This document shows, piece after piece, positions 1 to 7,728 of a stretch of DNA of 8,932 nucleotides; the first letter of the stretch is position 1; each line of letters begins with the position of its first letter. This DNA comes from Pedobacter sp. (GTDB taxonomy: Bacteria > Bacteroidota > Bacteroidia > Sphingobacteriales > Sphingobacteriaceae): positions 1-8,932 of the forward strand of contig SEDG01000075.1 in NCBI GenBank assembly GCA_004295885.1, in the 5' to 3' direction. A program made the position numbers and the translations under genes. The notes beneath the pieces were generated by a model that searched no databases, was not told the DNA's origin, and saw only the letters and a list, made by a program, of their open reading frames with translations.

Positions 1-1112
1 ACATAAATACGTAGCTGATTGGTTCTTTCTAATCCGGTAGGCTGATAATACCATTTTAAATCAGTTCCATTCACTTCATAAACACCATAACCAGAAGGCG
101 TACCATCTTCACATATAGGTCCAGTCCACCAAGCACCGCAAACAGTGCCGTGGTTGTGTTCGTAAATGTTATTCTTTATGGTGTTTTTATTGTAATGCGT
201 ATGACCAGACATAAAATGAACGTTTATAAAGCCATTTAACACTTTGTACAAATCTTCATTATTTTTAACTGCATTGTGGATTGGGATATGTGCACAAACG
301 ATTACTAACGCATCTTTCGGAACAAATTGCAAATCTTTCGCCAACCAATCCAACTGAGCTTGAGTGATAAAGCCATCGTAAGTACGTTCAATGCCTAAGT
401 ATCTAACATCGTCTAAAACTACATAATGTGCTTTGCCCCTGTTGAACGAATAATAGGTTGGGCCGTAATGTTCTTGGAAAGTTTTGTCTGATGTTTCATC
501 TCCGCCCATGCGATAATCCATATCATGGTTACCTAATGCCTGAAAAAATGGAATACCCATTTCAGTTACCGCCTTGTTATAATCAACAAATAATTCGTGA
601 TTGTCCCAAACGATATCGCCCACACAAACACCATGAACTAGTACGTCACCTAAAGATTTAATAGCCTTTTTTGTATCAGGCACCGATTCGCTCATCATCT
701 TCTGAACATCTTTCTTATTCTTTACCTGTGGGTCTGCCCAGATGATAAAATTGTGTTTATTATCATTCTGTTTTAACGCTTTTAGCTCGAAATTCAGCTT
801 TGCATTAGCACTTGCATTTTGATAATGCTTAGCTAAATAGCTATCAGTTTCAAACTCATAACCAGCTGGCGTACTTAACCATACAAATTTAGCTAGTGCA
901 TTAATTTCGATGGTATAATTTCCATTCTTATCAGTTTTAACTACATTAAAACCATCTGAGACAACAACGTTTGCAATGCCTTTTCCCTTACTAGTAATGC
1001 GACCTGCGATTTTATTATCAGCATCAAGTAAGGAAAATGGATATGATTTTAAACTTACGAATAATGTGGTAGCCAACAGACCACCTTGTTTTATAAATGA
1101 CCTTCTATTCAT
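1..1112 (-). CDS. Calcineurin-like metallophosphoesterase, exported, C-terminus cut by window edge
   Basis: The reading frame starts at ATG 1112-1110 and stays open to base 1, giving 370 codons plus two bases with no stop, so the C-terminus is missing. It begins MNRRSFIKQGG followed by a hydrophobic stretch (about 11-28), which fits a twin-arginine (RRxFxK) export signal. Residues about 34-110 form a small beta domain (IAGRITSKGKGI..DKNGNYTI) like the MetallophosN module. The catalytic core carries metal-binding motifs in the right order: ADPQ (D127, Q129), GDIVWD (G165-D170), GNHD (194-197), CAHIPIH (H275) and GHTH (303-306). From about 320, GAWWTGP..DGTPSGYGVYEV matches the start of a MetallophosC-type domain. 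Q129 replaces the usual His of DxH; a DPQ variant is, from memory, also seen in CPPED1-like enzymes. The likely role is hydrolysis of a phosphomono- or diester in the periplasm or at the cell surface; the substrate cannot be read. The gene follows the Sus-like operon on the same strand but behind a terminator-like hairpin, so it may have its own promoter. I see no clear one. Confidence 0.93.
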   Translation of the reverse strand, partial: MNRRSFIKQGGLLATTLFVSLKSYPFSLLDADNKIAGRITSKGKGIANVVVSDGFNVVKTDKNGNYTIEINALAKFVWLSTPAGYEFETDSYLAKHYQNASANAKLNFELKALKQNDNKHNFIIWADPQVKNKKDVQKMMSESVPDTKKAIKSLGDVLVHGVCVGDIVWDNHELFVDYNKAVTEMGIPFFQALGNHDMDYRMGGDETSDKTFQEHYGPTYYSFNRGKAHYVVLDDVRYLGIERTYDGFITQAQLDWLAKDLQFVPKDALVIVCAHIPIHNAVKNNEDLYKVLNGFINVHFMSGHTHYNKNTIKNNIYEHNHGTVCGAWWTGPICEDGTPSGYGVYEVNGTDLKWYYQPTGLERTNQLRIY

Positions 1113-1124
1113 GTTAAATAATTG

Positions 1125-1143
1125 ATAATGATTAAATCATTAT
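1125..1143. promoter_or_regulatory. Perfect 9-1-9 palindrome before the phosphoesterase gene (Fur-box-like operator candidate)
   Basis: ATAATGATTAAATCATTAT is a perfect inverted repeat with 9-bp arms around a single central A. It ends 12 bases upstream of the phosphoesterase ATG. With the flanking G at 1124, the arm GATAATGAT is identical to the arm of the classical enterobacterial Fur box; here the two GATAATGAT-type arms are separated by three bases instead of one. That makes it a candidate operator, possibly for a Fur-family regulator, but the protein is inferred. It could instead act in RNA as a 7-bp hairpin close to the start codon. Confidence 0.5.
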
Positions 1144-1161
1144 TACACTATATATTATTTA

Positions 1162-1191
1162 AAAAGGCCAATTACTGCTAATTGGCCTTTT
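1162..1191 (-). terminator. Intrinsic terminator of the susC-susD-lipoprotein operon
   Basis: Read on the minus strand, a perfect 13-bp stem (AAAAGGCCAATTA pairing with TAATTGGCCTTTT) encloses a four-base GCAG loop and runs into TTTTT AAATAA. It begins nine bases after the stop codon of the DUF5689-like gene, where an operon end is expected. The A-tract/U-tract symmetry means it could also stop transcription from the other direction, but no plus-strand gene is seen here. It separates the three-gene operon from the phosphoesterase, so any joint transcription would need read-through. Confidence 0.85.
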
Positions 1192-1199
1192 AATTAATT

Positions 1200-2729
1200 T
1201 TATTTATCGATTATGGTAGTTACACCACCAGTTTCAATTTCTGCTAGAGTAGAAGTATTGGTCAGTGGAACACTTATTAATGTCCTAACTGCATCCCAGC
1301 CTCCTTTTGTTGCTTTATAAACACCTCCAAGCTTCGCAAAGCTAATTGCTGTTGGAAATACAAAACGTTTTGTATTAGTACCTTTTCCATAATACTCTTG
1401 CGGTACTACACCTGCATAAGTACTATATTGATCCGAAATAGTAATTCTGTAACCTGCTTCTGGTGGGCCTGCTGTGTAAAAATTACCATTAGCACCACCG
1501 AAAAAGACCACATCAAGCGGGATTGAGTTCGGCGTAACATTCGTACCGTCAAATAATGCTATACCTGCAACATTACCACTATTAGCCAATAAGTTACCTG
1601 TAACTGCCCCAACACCGTCTGCACCTGCAACTTTCGTATAATCTACACTATTTATCCATTTTGAAGGATCGATAGCTGTTGACGCAGATCCGTTAATACG
1701 TTGTCCTGCACCACCAACATAAAAAAACTGTCCTTTTTTAACACTACCTGATGTTAGATTGAATTTATAAGTTCTAACACCACCAGTATTCCAACCTAAT
1801 GTAGGGAAAGTAGTTGCACCAGCATTATTGTTAGTGTAAACTGAGAAGGGAGTAACTGCAAAGTTAATATCTCTGGTTGCCAAGAACTGAATGTACTCAT
1901 AGTTTCCATCTGCACTATTTGGATCAACATGAAATCCTGAGATAACTGCAGCAGAAAGTTTAGGTTGCGGCACATAAAAAAAGTCGTTAATTGACCTCAT
2001 TCGATATTCAATTTTTTTAGTTGCTCCTGTTCCAGTAATATAAGGAATGCCTGTAAAATTCCCTGAAGGTTGAACAGCAGTATTGGCAAACGTTGCAGTA
2101 GCTTCGGTACGCAGTGTGGCAACCCCAAAACCATCAGATATTATTTTGTCGCCAGAATAAGTTGCCCCAACAACAGGCTCGGGATCAAAAGCAGAATTAT
2201 TTATCGCAACTAAAGTGCTCTCAAATTGACCTGGACTTGCTAAAATCTGAGCAGTATTAGCCGCCTGTAATTTTATAGTTCTACCAGATGCCATTTTAGT
2301 TACTGCTGAACCCTGTAAACCTGTGATTTGTAAAATTCCATTTACCCTCTTTAACGTACCCCCAGCTAATGCAATATGTACAGAATCACCAGGAATAAAG
2401 CTTGAGGCAGTTGTGCCAATATTGAAAGACATTCCCCTAAGTGAGTCAATGGTAGGTCCACCGTTAAATCGGCTATTCTGTACTACAAGCATTCCTGCTG
2501 GAGCATTTCCAGATCTGTAATCTGAAATTACAATTCCTTTGATGCCTGTAGCTCCTGCAATTGCTTCTGGATTAAGTACAAGATCTTGTCCTTTATATAT
2601 CCTTTTAAGATCGAAATTAGAAATGAATCCACTTGTTGTGACATTAAAATAGTCATCATCTCGTTTACATCCACTATAAATACCAACAATTACTGTTAGT
2701 ATAAGAAAATACTTAAATGTTGTTTTCAT
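1200..2729 (-). CDS. Surface lipoprotein with DUF5689-like N-terminal half and lamin-tail-like C-terminal half
   Basis: I chose ATG 2729-2727 as the start (509 residues). The frame extends two codons further to a TTG at 2735, but the ATG gives a normal lipoprotein signal. Residues 1-20 are K/T then a hydrophobic run, ending IYSG|C21. The mature start CKRDDDY is rich in acidic residues, as in the lipoprotein export signal that places Bacteroidota lipoproteins on the cell surface. Residues about 35-250 match the style of DUF5689: IKGIVISDYRSGN, LVVQNS, a FIPGDSVHIALAGGTLKRVNGILQITG strand series resembling an OB-fold, then EYRMRSINDF closing the region. Residues about 257-475 (LSAAVISGFHVDP..NYEYIQFLATRDINF..FSVYTNN..GQFFYVGG) resemble a lamin-tail-type beta domain, with secreted-protein Gly/Asn richness. 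There are no recognisable catalytic residues. As the third gene of the operon, 14 bases after susD, it probably binds or presents ligand for the SusCD pair. The domain names come from pattern memory, not a search; the lamin-tail call is weaker than DUF5689. Confidence 0.85.
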   Translation of the reverse strand: MKTTFKYFLILTVIVGIYSGCKRDDDYFNVTTSGFISNFDLKRIYKGQDLVLNPEAIAGATGIKGIVISDYRSGNAPAGMLVVQNSRFNGGPTIDSLRGMSFNIGTTASSFIPGDSVHIALAGGTLKRVNGILQITGLQGSAVTKMASGRTIKLQAANTAQILASPGQFESTLVAINNSAFDPEPVVGATYSGDKIISDGFGVATLRTEATATFANTAVQPSGNFTGIPYITGTGATKKIEYRMRSINDFFYVPQPKLSAAVISGFHVDPNSADGNYEYIQFLATRDINFAVTPFSVYTNNNAGATTFPTLGWNTGGVRTYKFNLTSGSVKKGQFFYVGGAGQRINGSASTAIDPSKWINSVDYTKVAGADGVGAVTGNLLANSGNVAGIALFDGTNVTPNSIPLDVVFFGGANGNFYTAGPPEAGYRITISDQYSTYAGVVPQEYYGKGTNTKRFVFPTAISFAKLGGVYKATKGGWDAVRTLISVPLTNTSTLAEIETGGVTTIIDK

Positions 2730-2743
2730 GATCAAATATTATT

Positions 2744-4300
2744 TTAAGGTTTCTGCCACCAAACCAATGTGCTAATTTCATCAGGTCCTTGTGCAGCTAC
2801 GGCATTTTTATAATTTGTTGGATTGGTATTTTGAGTAAGTACAGGATATTGTAACCTAGCGGGCATTTTACCACCATTTACCAATCCAATTCCTTTCGGC
2901 AAGAATGGATGTCCTGTTCTTCTGTACTCAAACCATTGTTGAAAATCAACTAAAAACATAGCATAGTATTTTTGCAAATGAATAAGTTGCATTTTACTCT
3001 GAGAACCTACAGTTGTATTTTCTAAAGGGTATGCACTTTTCCAGTCAAAATCACCAGCAACTGCATAACTTCTAACTGCGGCATCATCCCCGTTAGGATA
3101 TAAAACAGGAATCCAATAGTTAATCGCATCTGCAACACCTTTATAATAATAAGTTTCCCCTGTTCCGTTAATAAAACCTTTTGCTGCTGCCTCTGCTAAG
3201 ATAAAATCTACCTCCGCCACATTCATTATAATTCCAGTCGCAGCATCAGTTTGTAATGTAACACCTGCAGGCTCTGCATAAAAGTAAGCTTGTTTAGTCG
3301 GAGAACTACCAGCCGCATATCCACTAGGTACGCCCACATATCCACCGGGACCAGGAGCAATTCCCCATCTGCTTACGCCACTTTTACCGTAGGTTAAGTT
3401 AATTCTAGGGTCAGCCCAAGTAGACAAATTATTCATAAAAAAGTCTGTTATACCTGGCCCCCTAAAATCAGTTGCACGAACACTTGCCATAAAAGGTGAA
3501 GTATAAAGCGCTGTACTATTATTTGTTCCGTTCCACAAAATTCTAGCAGTATGACTGTTGTTTAACATAATTGGATACTTAGTTGGATTAGTATCAATCA
3601 TTTCTTTGAGTTTAGCTATAGCTTGCGCACTTATTTCCGCCTTTCCAGAAACACGTAGCAAAAGTCTTAAATACAATGAATTTCCAAATCTGCGCCATTT
3701 ATTTAAATCACCTGCAAAAACTGGATCACTATTAGGTACCACATCATCACCAGATGTTAGCAAAGTATTCGCTTCTTCTAATTTAGTAAATAACGATAAA
3801 TAAATATCTTTCTGTTTATCAAAAACAGGTTCTAAAATGCCCATTTTTCCTTGGTTGGCCTGAGTATATGGAACATCGCCATAAGTATCAGTTAGCAATT
3901 GCATTGTCCAAGCTTCTGCAATTCTAGAAATTGCTTGATAAGACTTATTTAAAGACTCAGGCTGACTTGCTATAGTATAAATATCCTTGATGTTAGTCAA
4001 TTCAACATACCATGAATTCCAGGTATTATCCGCATTTGGGCGTCTAACATCATACCTAAAAATTCTTCCTTCAGCATCACTGATATCTACAGTTACTTGC
4101 ATCAGTTCATTATTGAGACTTCTATTACGCAATAAATTAGTATTCAAAATGTTATTTAACGCAGGTGCTAAAAGCTTTTCTGCTTTAACTGCTGTTACAC
4201 CAATAGGGTCTGTATTAATTTTATTAAAGTCTTTTTGGCATGAGAGGAATGATATCCCAATAACCAATAAAAATGTATAATTTTTTAATTTTCTTTTCAT
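2744..4300 (-). CDS. SusD/RagB-family nutrient-binding outer-membrane lipoprotein (SusD-like_2 type)
   Basis: This 518-residue protein starts at ATG 4300 with MKRKLKNYTFLLVIGISFLSC, a lipoprotein signal with lipobox FLSC and lipidated Cys21. The mature start CQKDFNKINTDP contains the NxDP motif usual at the head of SusD-like_2 (PF12771-type) proteins. Other family landmarks are WNSWYVELTNIKDI (about 94-107), AWTMQLLTDTYGDVPYTQA (about 130-148), DKQKDIYLSLFTKLEEAN (161-178), WRRFGNSLYLRLLLR (202-216), VDFILAEAAAKG in the second half, and the closing EYRRTGHPFLP and MPARLQYPVL..N..NY..A signature ending WWQKP. The fold is a TPR-based helical lid that sits on the SusC barrel on the cell surface and captures the ligand. 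Only seven bases separate it from the upstream susC stop, so the two are certainly co-transcribed. Length is normal and I see no frameshift. The ligand cannot be deduced from the sequence. Confidence 0.96.
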   Translation of the reverse strand: MKRKLKNYTFLLVIGISFLSCQKDFNKINTDPIGVTAVKAEKLLAPALNNILNTNLLRNRSLNNELMQVTVDISDAEGRIFRYDVRRPNADNTWNSWYVELTNIKDIYTIASQPESLNKSYQAISRIAEAWTMQLLTDTYGDVPYTQANQGKMGILEPVFDKQKDIYLSLFTKLEEANTLLTSGDDVVPNSDPVFAGDLNKWRRFGNSLYLRLLLRVSGKAEISAQAIAKLKEMIDTNPTKYPIMLNNSHTARILWNGTNNSTALYTSPFMASVRATDFRGPGITDFFMNNLSTWADPRINLTYGKSGVSRWGIAPGPGGYVGVPSGYAAGSSPTKQAYFYAEPAGVTLQTDAATGIIMNVAEVDFILAEAAAKGFINGTGETYYYKGVADAINYWIPVLYPNGDDAAVRSYAVAGDFDWKSAYPLENTTVGSQSKMQLIHLQKYYAMFLVDFQQWFEYRRTGHPFLPKGIGLVNGGKMPARLQYPVLTQNTNPTNYKNAVAAQGPDEISTLVWWQKP

Positions 4301-4307
4301 TTCATTA

Positions 4308-7300
4308 TTAATTAATGCCTACTACTAAACGTACACCAAAGGTTCTAGTTGCAGGTAATTGCCCTGTTTCGAAGCCTTGTTGAATATCCGATCCTGCCAA
4401 AGTTCCAAACTCTGGATCAAATGCTGGCCATGGTGTCCAAACAAACAAATTACGTCCATAAACACCAAGACTAAGTCTACTTAATCCTAAGCTAGAAACG
4501 ACTCTGGGTGAAAAAGCATAATTTAAATTTGCTTCTCTAAATTTAAGATAATCTGTTCTAAAAACACTGCCTTCTAAACTTCTTGAACCGTACAATGCAT
4601 CATAATATCCATCTACGTCTTCAACTATAACACTTCCTCTATTATAAACTTTATCATTCGCTGGGTCTTGCAATAAGCCGTTTACCAATACTCCACCATA
4701 TCTGCCTGGTAAAGTGATTTTAAGCTTTCCTAATGATGCCATCCTTGTGAAAGTTAACGAATGTCCAACTGCACCAAGTTGCGCATCAAATAATACATTT
4801 AAATTAAATTTCTTGAAGGTTATACCACTACCAAAGCTAAATCTGAATTTTGGCATTGTATTTCCAAAATATTGTAGGTTGGCATTGTCTTCTTTTGGCA
4901 ATCCAACAGATGTATATAATTGTTCTCCATCTGCATTACGCAATAACGGGAAGCCATATAAATCGCCTAAACTACCACCTACTTTAGCTAATATTTGTCC
5001 ACCAGAACTACTTAAGCCAGCTACCCTAAGTGTAACTGAACTATCTGCAAGTTCTTTAATTGTATTTCTATTGGCTGTAAATGTTCCGTTAACTGTCCAT
5101 TTAAATGATTTGGATTGTAATGGGGTAACATTAAGTGTCATTTCCAATCCTTTATTATCTACCCTTCCGGCATTAAACACAGCTACTGCATAACCAGTCG
5201 AACGGTCAATTACTCTATTTAAAATTTGATTTTTTGTATTTCCAGTATAAGCAGCAACATCAATACCAACTCTATTTTTAAATAGCTTTAATTCAGCTCC
5301 AACCTCAATAGTTGTTGTTTTTAGAGGCTTTAAGTTATAGTTTGGAATAACGGTTGGGTTTGTCATTGCTTCACCAGGGTATATTCCATTCGCTGCTAGT
5401 ATGTAATTGTAAGCAGTTTTGTAAGGAGTTGTACCACCACTACCTACTTGAGCTATTGACCCACGGAATTTAAGGTAACTAACTTGCTTAGGTAGTTTCC
5501 AAAAATCCGATGCAATAAAAGATAAACTTGCAGATGGGTAAAAGAAACCCACATTATCAGTACGAAGTGGTGATGCTAATGTACTATTCCAATCCTGACG
5601 ACCTGTTAAATCCAAGTATAAGTAACTTTTAAAAGAAAGTGAAACCATACTGTATACGCTATTGATGTTAAATCTAGCTGTATCAGGCACAGAAATCAAT
5701 GGATTTAAGTTATTATCTAATCGGTAATCTCCAGGAATTGCTAGTCCATCAGCACGAAGTTCTGATTTATTATACCTATTTCTTAGTTGACTACCACCTA
5801 CAGAAGCTGAAAGTTTTAAATCACTGGTGATATTTTTATCATATTTTAACAAGAAATCTGCATTAAATTCATAAGAATTAATGTCTTGCTCGCGGTATGA
5901 ACCCTGTGCAAACTTAAGCGCCGCAGAATCCCAAGGACGACGAGTTTCACGAACATCATGGTTAAAATCCATCGATGCCCTAACCATTAAACTTAAGTCT
6001 GTGGTAAATCGGTAATTTGCTTGTAAGCTTCCTAAAAGACCATTTCTTCTTTGACCATTTAGATACTCATAAGAAATTGCATAAGGACTTTCTGGATTGG
6101 TAGAGGTAATATCCACAAATTTACGTGTCTCTTGACCTGTAACCCAATAATCCCTATACCAATCAATATTAACATTAGGGTGCGAAAACATAAACCAATA
6201 CATCAAAGATTGATTTCCATACCCTGTAGCTGGAAGATTATCACTCTTTCTATTGTTATAAGCTGCTTTTAAAACAAGATTTAGCTTTTTTGTTAAGTTA
6301 GTAGTTGCTGATAAAGAAGCTGTAGTACGTTCTAAACCTGTATTAGGAACGATCCAATCATTGTTACCATGACTTGCAGAAAAACGCAATCCCACATTTT
6401 TAATAGACCCATCTAAACTTACTGAATTACTTGTTTCAATACCGGTTTTGAAGAAACCATCAATCGGACTATCATAGGCAATCCAAGGGGTTCTATATGT
6501 TGCGCCAGTTTTAGTTGCTGGATCATATTGAAAAAATGAACTATTACCTGAAAAAGGAGGCCCCCAGGTAGAACTTGTACTTCTACTTGTTGGCCCATCT
6601 AAATTGCTACCCCACGAGAAATAACTGGCCCCATCCACTCCTGCACCAAATTCTTGCTGAATATCTGGCCTATTATTATTAATCTGCTCCCAAGATGTAT
6701 TTGAGGTAAATGTTATACTCAACTTCTTCTTTGATTTATTTGCGGACTTAGTGGTAATGATAATTGCACCATTCGCACCTCGCTGACCATAAAGAGCGGA
6801 AGCAGCTGGACCTTTCAATACTGTCACATTTTCTATATCGTCAGAGTTTAAATCATTAAGTGCACTACCAAAATCTACTGGCAACACATCTCCTGATGTA
6901 CCATAGGCACCACCACCAGATGCGGCTGTACGCCTTGCACTACTACTAGCTACAACCCCGTCAATCACAATTAATGCCTCATTATCCCCGGTAAGATTAT
7001 TCTCACCACGCAATATAATTTTGTTTGAACCAGAAGGACCACTGTTACGAACCAAATTCAAACCCGCAACTTTCCCAGATAAAGCATCTGTCCAGTTTGT
7101 GGCAACTGCATTTGTAAATGAATTACTATCTAAAGTAGTTGTAGAATAACCTAAGGCTCTTTCAGAACGTTTGATACCTAATGCAGTTGTCACAACCACT
7201 TCATTTAATTGACTGGTATTTTCTTTCATTCTTATAACTAGGTTATTCTGTGTGTCAGAAATAACTCTAGTAATAGTGGTATAACCAATCATTGAAAAGC

Positions 7301-7646
7301 TAATTGAAGTTCCTTTAGGAACAGAAACCGAATACGCTCCTTTTTCGCTGGTTACCCCCAAAACTTTTCTAGCGTTATCAGTAATGGTAATACCTGGAAT
7401 AGTTTTTCCGTCTGAGTCGTCATACACTACACCTTTAACTAATACGTTTTGATTTGCTGTCTGCGCAAACGAGGTTCCAAATACCAATCCCTGAGCTAAA
7501 ACTCCAAATAACAAAACTTTAAGGCATAAAATTGAGCCGTAAATGAGATTGGGAATAAGTTTTTTGTGATGTTTCTCTGCGACTTTACTTTCACTTCGCA
7601 AAGTATGCCTAGGCATTACAACATGTTGAGTAAATGTTTTGTTCAT
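4308..7646 (-). CDS. SusC/RagA-family TonB-dependent outer-membrane transporter
   Basis: The protein has 1112 residues from ATG 7646. A long basic leader (1-33, with H26, H27 and K28-K29) precedes a hydrophobic core (about 34-60, LIYGSILCLKVLLFGVLAQGLVF) and a likely signal peptidase site near TSFAQ (60-62). Residues about 68-141 are a CarboxypepD_reg-like beta domain (VKGVVYDDSDGKTIPGITI). The TonB-box region is LNEVVVTTALGIKR (147-160), with the typical SERALGYS after it. The plug (about 160-300) shows ALSGKVAGLNL, ILRGENNLTGDNEALIVIDG and DDIENVTVLKGPAASALYGQRGANGAIIITTK. The remaining ~800 residues are beta-barrel, ending WPAFDPEFGTLAGSDIQQGFETGQLPATRTFGVRLVVGIN. It imports a ligand handed over by the SusD partner, powered by TonB-ExbBD. 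There is no N-terminal secretin/TonB signalling domain and no FecI/FecR pair nearby, so control is probably through the promoter region rather than a trans-envelope sigma relay. An internal Met at residue 11 is an alternative start. Confidence 0.97.
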   Translation of the reverse strand: MNKTFTQHVVMPRHTLRSESKVAEKHHKKLIPNLIYGSILCLKVLLFGVLAQGLVFGTSFAQTANQNVLVKGVVYDDSDGKTIPGITITDNARKVLGVTSEKGAYSVSVPKGTSISFSMIGYTTITRVISDTQNNLVIRMKENTSQLNEVVVTTALGIKRSERALGYSTTTLDSNSFTNAVATNWTDALSGKVAGLNLVRNSGPSGSNKIILRGENNLTGDNEALIVIDGVVASSSARRTAASGGGAYGTSGDVLPVDFGSALNDLNSDDIENVTVLKGPAASALYGQRGANGAIIITTKSANKSKKKLSITFTSNTSWEQINNNRPDIQQEFGAGVDGASYFSWGSNLDGPTSRSTSSTWGPPFSGNSSFFQYDPATKTGATYRTPWIAYDSPIDGFFKTGIETSNSVSLDGSIKNVGLRFSASHGNNDWIVPNTGLERTTASLSATTNLTKKLNLVLKAAYNNRKSDNLPATGYGNQSLMYWFMFSHPNVNIDWYRDYWVTGQETRKFVDITSTNPESPYAISYEYLNGQRRNGLLGSLQANYRFTTDLSLMVRASMDFNHDVRETRRPWDSAALKFAQGSYREQDINSYEFNADFLLKYDKNITSDLKLSASVGGSQLRNRYNKSELRADGLAIPGDYRLDNNLNPLISVPDTARFNINSVYSMVSLSFKSYLYLDLTGRQDWNSTLASPLRTDNVGFFYPSASLSFIASDFWKLPKQVSYLKFRGSIAQVGSGGTTPYKTAYNYILAANGIYPGEAMTNPTVIPNYNLKPLKTTTIEVGAELKLFKNRVGIDVAAYTGNTKNQILNRVIDRSTGYAVAVFNAGRVDNKGLEMTLNVTPLQSKSFKWTVNGTFTANRNTIKELADSSVTLRVAGLSSSGGQILAKVGGSLGDLYGFPLLRNADGEQLYTSVGLPKEDNANLQYFGNTMPKFRFSFGSGITFKKFNLNVLFDAQLGAVGHSLTFTRMASLGKLKITLPGRYGGVLVNGLLQDPANDKVYNRGSVIVEDVDGYYDALYGSRSLEGSVFRTDYLKFREANLNYAFSPRVVSSLGLSRLSLGVYGRNLFVWTPWPAFDPEFGTLAGSDIQQGFETGQLPATRTFGVRLVVGIN

Positions 7647-7656
7647 AATTATTATA

Positions 7657-7694
7657 TCCGGTTAGTTTATTCAATTTTTAGTTTCATTACCGGA
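7657..7694 (-). promoter_or_regulatory. Leader hairpin with a six-codon upstream reading frame before susC
   Basis: On the minus strand UCCGGU (7694-7689) can pair with ACCGGA (7662-7657), a 6-bp GC-containing stem in an otherwise very AT-rich leader, enclosing 26 bases and ending 10 bases before the susC ATG. Inside the loop is a short frame ATG AAA CTA AAA ATT GAA TAA (7687-7667, MKLKIE). It might influence translation of susC, but a loop this large and a frame this short could both be chance. Confidence 0.3.
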
Positions 7695-7699
7695 AGCCC

Positions 7700-7728
7700 C
7701 AAAAGTATAGGACCAACGTTAATACAAT
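7700..7728 (-). promoter_or_regulatory. Bacteroidetes-type sigma promoter for the susC operon
   Basis: Reading the minus strand, TACTTTTG (7707-7700) is an exact match to the Bacteroidetes -7 consensus TAnnTTTG. Seventeen bases upstream lies ATTG (7728-7725), matching three of four bases of the -33 TTTG element. The predicted transcription start is near 7697, giving a leader of about 50 bases before the ATG at 7646. No Shine-Dalgarno sequence is present, as is usual for this phylum. This is the best promoter match I found in the window. Confidence 0.75.

Noticed and set aside
2730..2735. TTG start two codons upstream of the DUF5689-like lipoprotein ATG
   Set aside because: The ATG at 2729 gives a normal lipoprotein signal, and neither start has a Shine-Dalgarno sequence, so the ATG is preferred.
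4714..5193. Plus-strand open frame of 159 codons inside the SusC gene
   Set aside because: It lies wholly antisense to a strongly supported SusC barrel region and its translation has no recognisable domain. The shorter plus-strand frames at 458-661, 2323-2520, 3558-3803 and 3987-4280 are rejected for the same reason.
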